A stretch of 5,438 nt of DNA from the NCBI GenBank assembly GCA_013041945.1, contig JABDRC010000306.1, positions 1 through 5,438 of the forward strand. Direction: 5' to 3'. The notes below the pieces were generated by a model, which did no database searches, was not told where the DNA came from, and saw nothing but the letters and a program-made list of their open reading frames with translations. The DNA comes from Halobacteria archaeon. GTDB lineage: Bacteria > Pseudomonadota > Gammaproteobacteria > UBA9214. The position numbers and the translations under genes were made by a program. Below, in pieces: positions 4,177 to 5,438 of the stretch (its first letter is position 1; each line of letters starts with the position of its first letter).

Positions 4177-5438
4177 TTGAACAACTCCTCGAACCAGTCA
4201 ATCGGCCGCGGCCTGTTAGCACAGGGTGCCTGTTCGGTCGGGGCACTGCCGCGTATGAAGGGTAATTGTACGGCATCCAGGCAGCTTTCATCAGCCAGCA
4301 GCCCGGTAAGCGGATCGATCCGGTGGTATTCGATGCCATCGCCCGGCGGCTGGAGATTTGTCCCGCCGGCCGTGGCAAACAGGTCCCGCCAGATGCGCAG
4401 TGCACCGCTGGACCCGGTCAGGCCGGTCGGCTGGTTGTCGTCGCGTCCGATCCAGACCACCCCCAGCCGGTCGCCGGTAAAGCCGGCGAACCAGCTGTCG
4501 CGCAGGTCGTCGGTGGTGCCGGTCTTGCCGGCCGCGGTCTGCTCGGCCGGCATCACGTGATAGACCGCCTGGCCGGTGCCCTCGCGCACGACATGCTGCA
4601 TGGCGGTCGTAATCAGGTAATTGGACGCCGGCTCCACGGCGGCGATCACGTTCAGCGGATAACGCTGCAGCGGGGTCTTGTCGGCCGCCAGCACCGCGGT
4701 AATCGACCGAAGGGGTGTTGAAAAACCACCGCTGGCAAACGTCTGGTACAGGCGCGCCACCTGCAACGGTGACATCTCGACCGCGCCGAGCATGAGCGAG
4801 GGATAGGGATTGAGCTTCTGCTCCACGCCCAGCCGCTTGAGCGTGCGCACCACCTTGTCCACGCCCAGCGTCAGGCCGAGGCGCGCGGTGCTGATGTTGT
4901 AGGAATGTGCGAGTGCCTGGTAGAGCGGGACTTCACCGTGATTGAGCTTGTCGTAGTTGTCCGGTTCCCACACGTCACCGTTGCGCGCCGTATAGGTCAG
5001 CGGGCTGTCGTCCAGCAGCGTTGCCATGGTGAAACGTCCGGGCTGTTCCAGTGCAGTCAGGTAAACGGCCGGCTTGATCAGCGAACCCACCTGGCGCCGG
5101 GCATCCAGCGCACGGTTGAAACCGGCAAATTTCGGATCACGACCGCCGGCCAGCGCAAGCACCTCGCCGCTTTCGGCCGCGGTGACCACCGCCGCCGCTT
5201 CCAGTTTCCCCTTCTCCGAACCCAGCGCGGTTTCGAGGTCCCGCAGGCGGCTGGTCATCGCCCGTTCAAGCGCCCACTGCACCTGCGGATCGAGGGTGGT
5301 GAAAATGCTCAGACCCTCGGAGGTGATGTCCTCGTCGCGGTAATCGCGCTGCAACTGCCGGCGCACCAGATCCAGAAACGCCGGGAAGGTGTTGATCGCC
5401 TTGCGTCCCGTACTGCCGACGCCCAGCTGCTGGGTCTT
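4173..5438 (-). CDS. mrcB: Penicillin-binding protein 1b (class A PBP), C-terminal transpeptidase half (5' end outside window)
   Basis: The frame is open from the window edge, giving 421 visible residues of a protein that is 844 long in E. coli; the GTG at 5364-5366 is an internal valine, because coding similarity (NTFPAFLDLVRRQLQRDYRDED) continues upstream. PBP1b is an inner-membrane bifunctional enzyme that polymerises lipid II and cross-links peptidoglycan; the glycosyltransferase domain and membrane anchor lie outside the window. All three transpeptidase motifs are intact: SLIK with nucleophile S119 and K122 (serine codon 5082-5084), SYN at 179-181, and KTGTT from K305 (codon 4524-4526). 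GVDKVVRTLKRLGV and LMLGAVEMSPLQVARLYQTFA are also characteristic. Only two cysteines are visible (386 and 406), both in the periplasmic C-terminal tail. The gene overlaps lpoP by four bases, so activator and enzyme are co-translated. PBP1b (mrcB) is preferred over PBP1a by motif wording and by the lpoP neighbour. Confidence 0.95.
   Translation of the reverse strand, partial: KTQQLGVGSTGRKAINTFPAFLDLVRRQLQRDYRDEDITSEGLSIFTTLDPQVQWALERAMTSRLRDLETALGSEKGKLEAAAVVTAAESGEVLALAGGRDPKFAGFNRALDARRQVGSLIKPAVYLTALEQPGRFTMATLLDDSPLTYTARNGDVWEPDNYDKLNHGEVPLYQALAHSYNISTARLGLTLGVDKVVRTLKRLGVEQKLNPYPSLMLGAVEMSPLQVARLYQTFASGGFSTPLRSITAVLAADKTPLQRYPLNVIAAVEPASNYLITTAMQHVVREGTGQAVYHVMPAEQTAAGKTGTTDDLRDSWFAGFTGDRLGVVWIGRDDNQPTGLTGSSGALRIWRDLFATAGGTNLQPPGDGIEYHRIDPLTGLLADESCLDAVQLPFIRGSAPTEQAPCANRPRPIDWFEELFN
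4185..4190 (-). promoter_or_regulatory. Ribosome binding site for lpoP inside the mrcB 3' end
   Basis: GAGGAG on the minus strand lies eight bases before the TTG at 4174-4176 and encodes part of the C-terminal EEL of PBP1b. It is the strongest SD in the window and decides the TTG start: no ATG or GTG lies in a suitable position, and the upstream TTG directly after the SD is too close and in the mrcB frame. Confidence 0.75.

Overview
The window looks like a chromosomal housekeeping segment of a GC-rich gammaproteobacterium. The evidence is the adjacent pair of a YoaA-type helicase and tsaB (the same order as in Escherichia coli), and a class A penicillin-binding protein of the PBP1b type next to a TPR lipoprotein (the Pseudomonas-type mrcB-lpoP pairing). 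Genus cannot be assigned from the sequence alone. There is no mobile-element gene, phage gene, RNA gene or CRISPR array.

Layout: (1) Bases 1-488, plus strand, hold the C-terminal end of a stand-alone FMN/3Fe-4S glutamate-synthase-domain protein, cut by the window edge. (2) Bases 489-593 are a short convergent gap that runs into a repeat-like segment (about 561-636), which also supplies the last codons of tsaB. (3) Bases 594-3286, minus strand, form a two-gene unit, yoaA then tsaB, joined by an ATGA stop/start overlap. (4) Bases 3287-3627 are a non-coding spacer with three copies of an ATTCCC-N8-GGGAAT repeat; two of them are near-identical and inverted. A possible promoter for yoaA-tsaB lies between these two. 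(5) Bases 3628-5438, minus strand, hold the C-terminal half of mrcB (PBP1b transpeptidase domain, cut by the window edge) and then a small TPR lipoprotein that is very probably the PBP1b activator LpoP. These two are joined by a TTGA stop/start overlap with a strong internal Shine-Dalgarno sequence.

Functionally there are two coupled pairs: envelope synthesis (PBP1b with its outer-membrane activator) and information processing (an iron-sulfur repair helicase with a subunit of the tRNA t6A machinery). I found no convincing novel multi-gene system. The points worth a second look are the repeats, the translational coupling signals, the tsaB tail that runs into a repeat, and the LpoP assignment.
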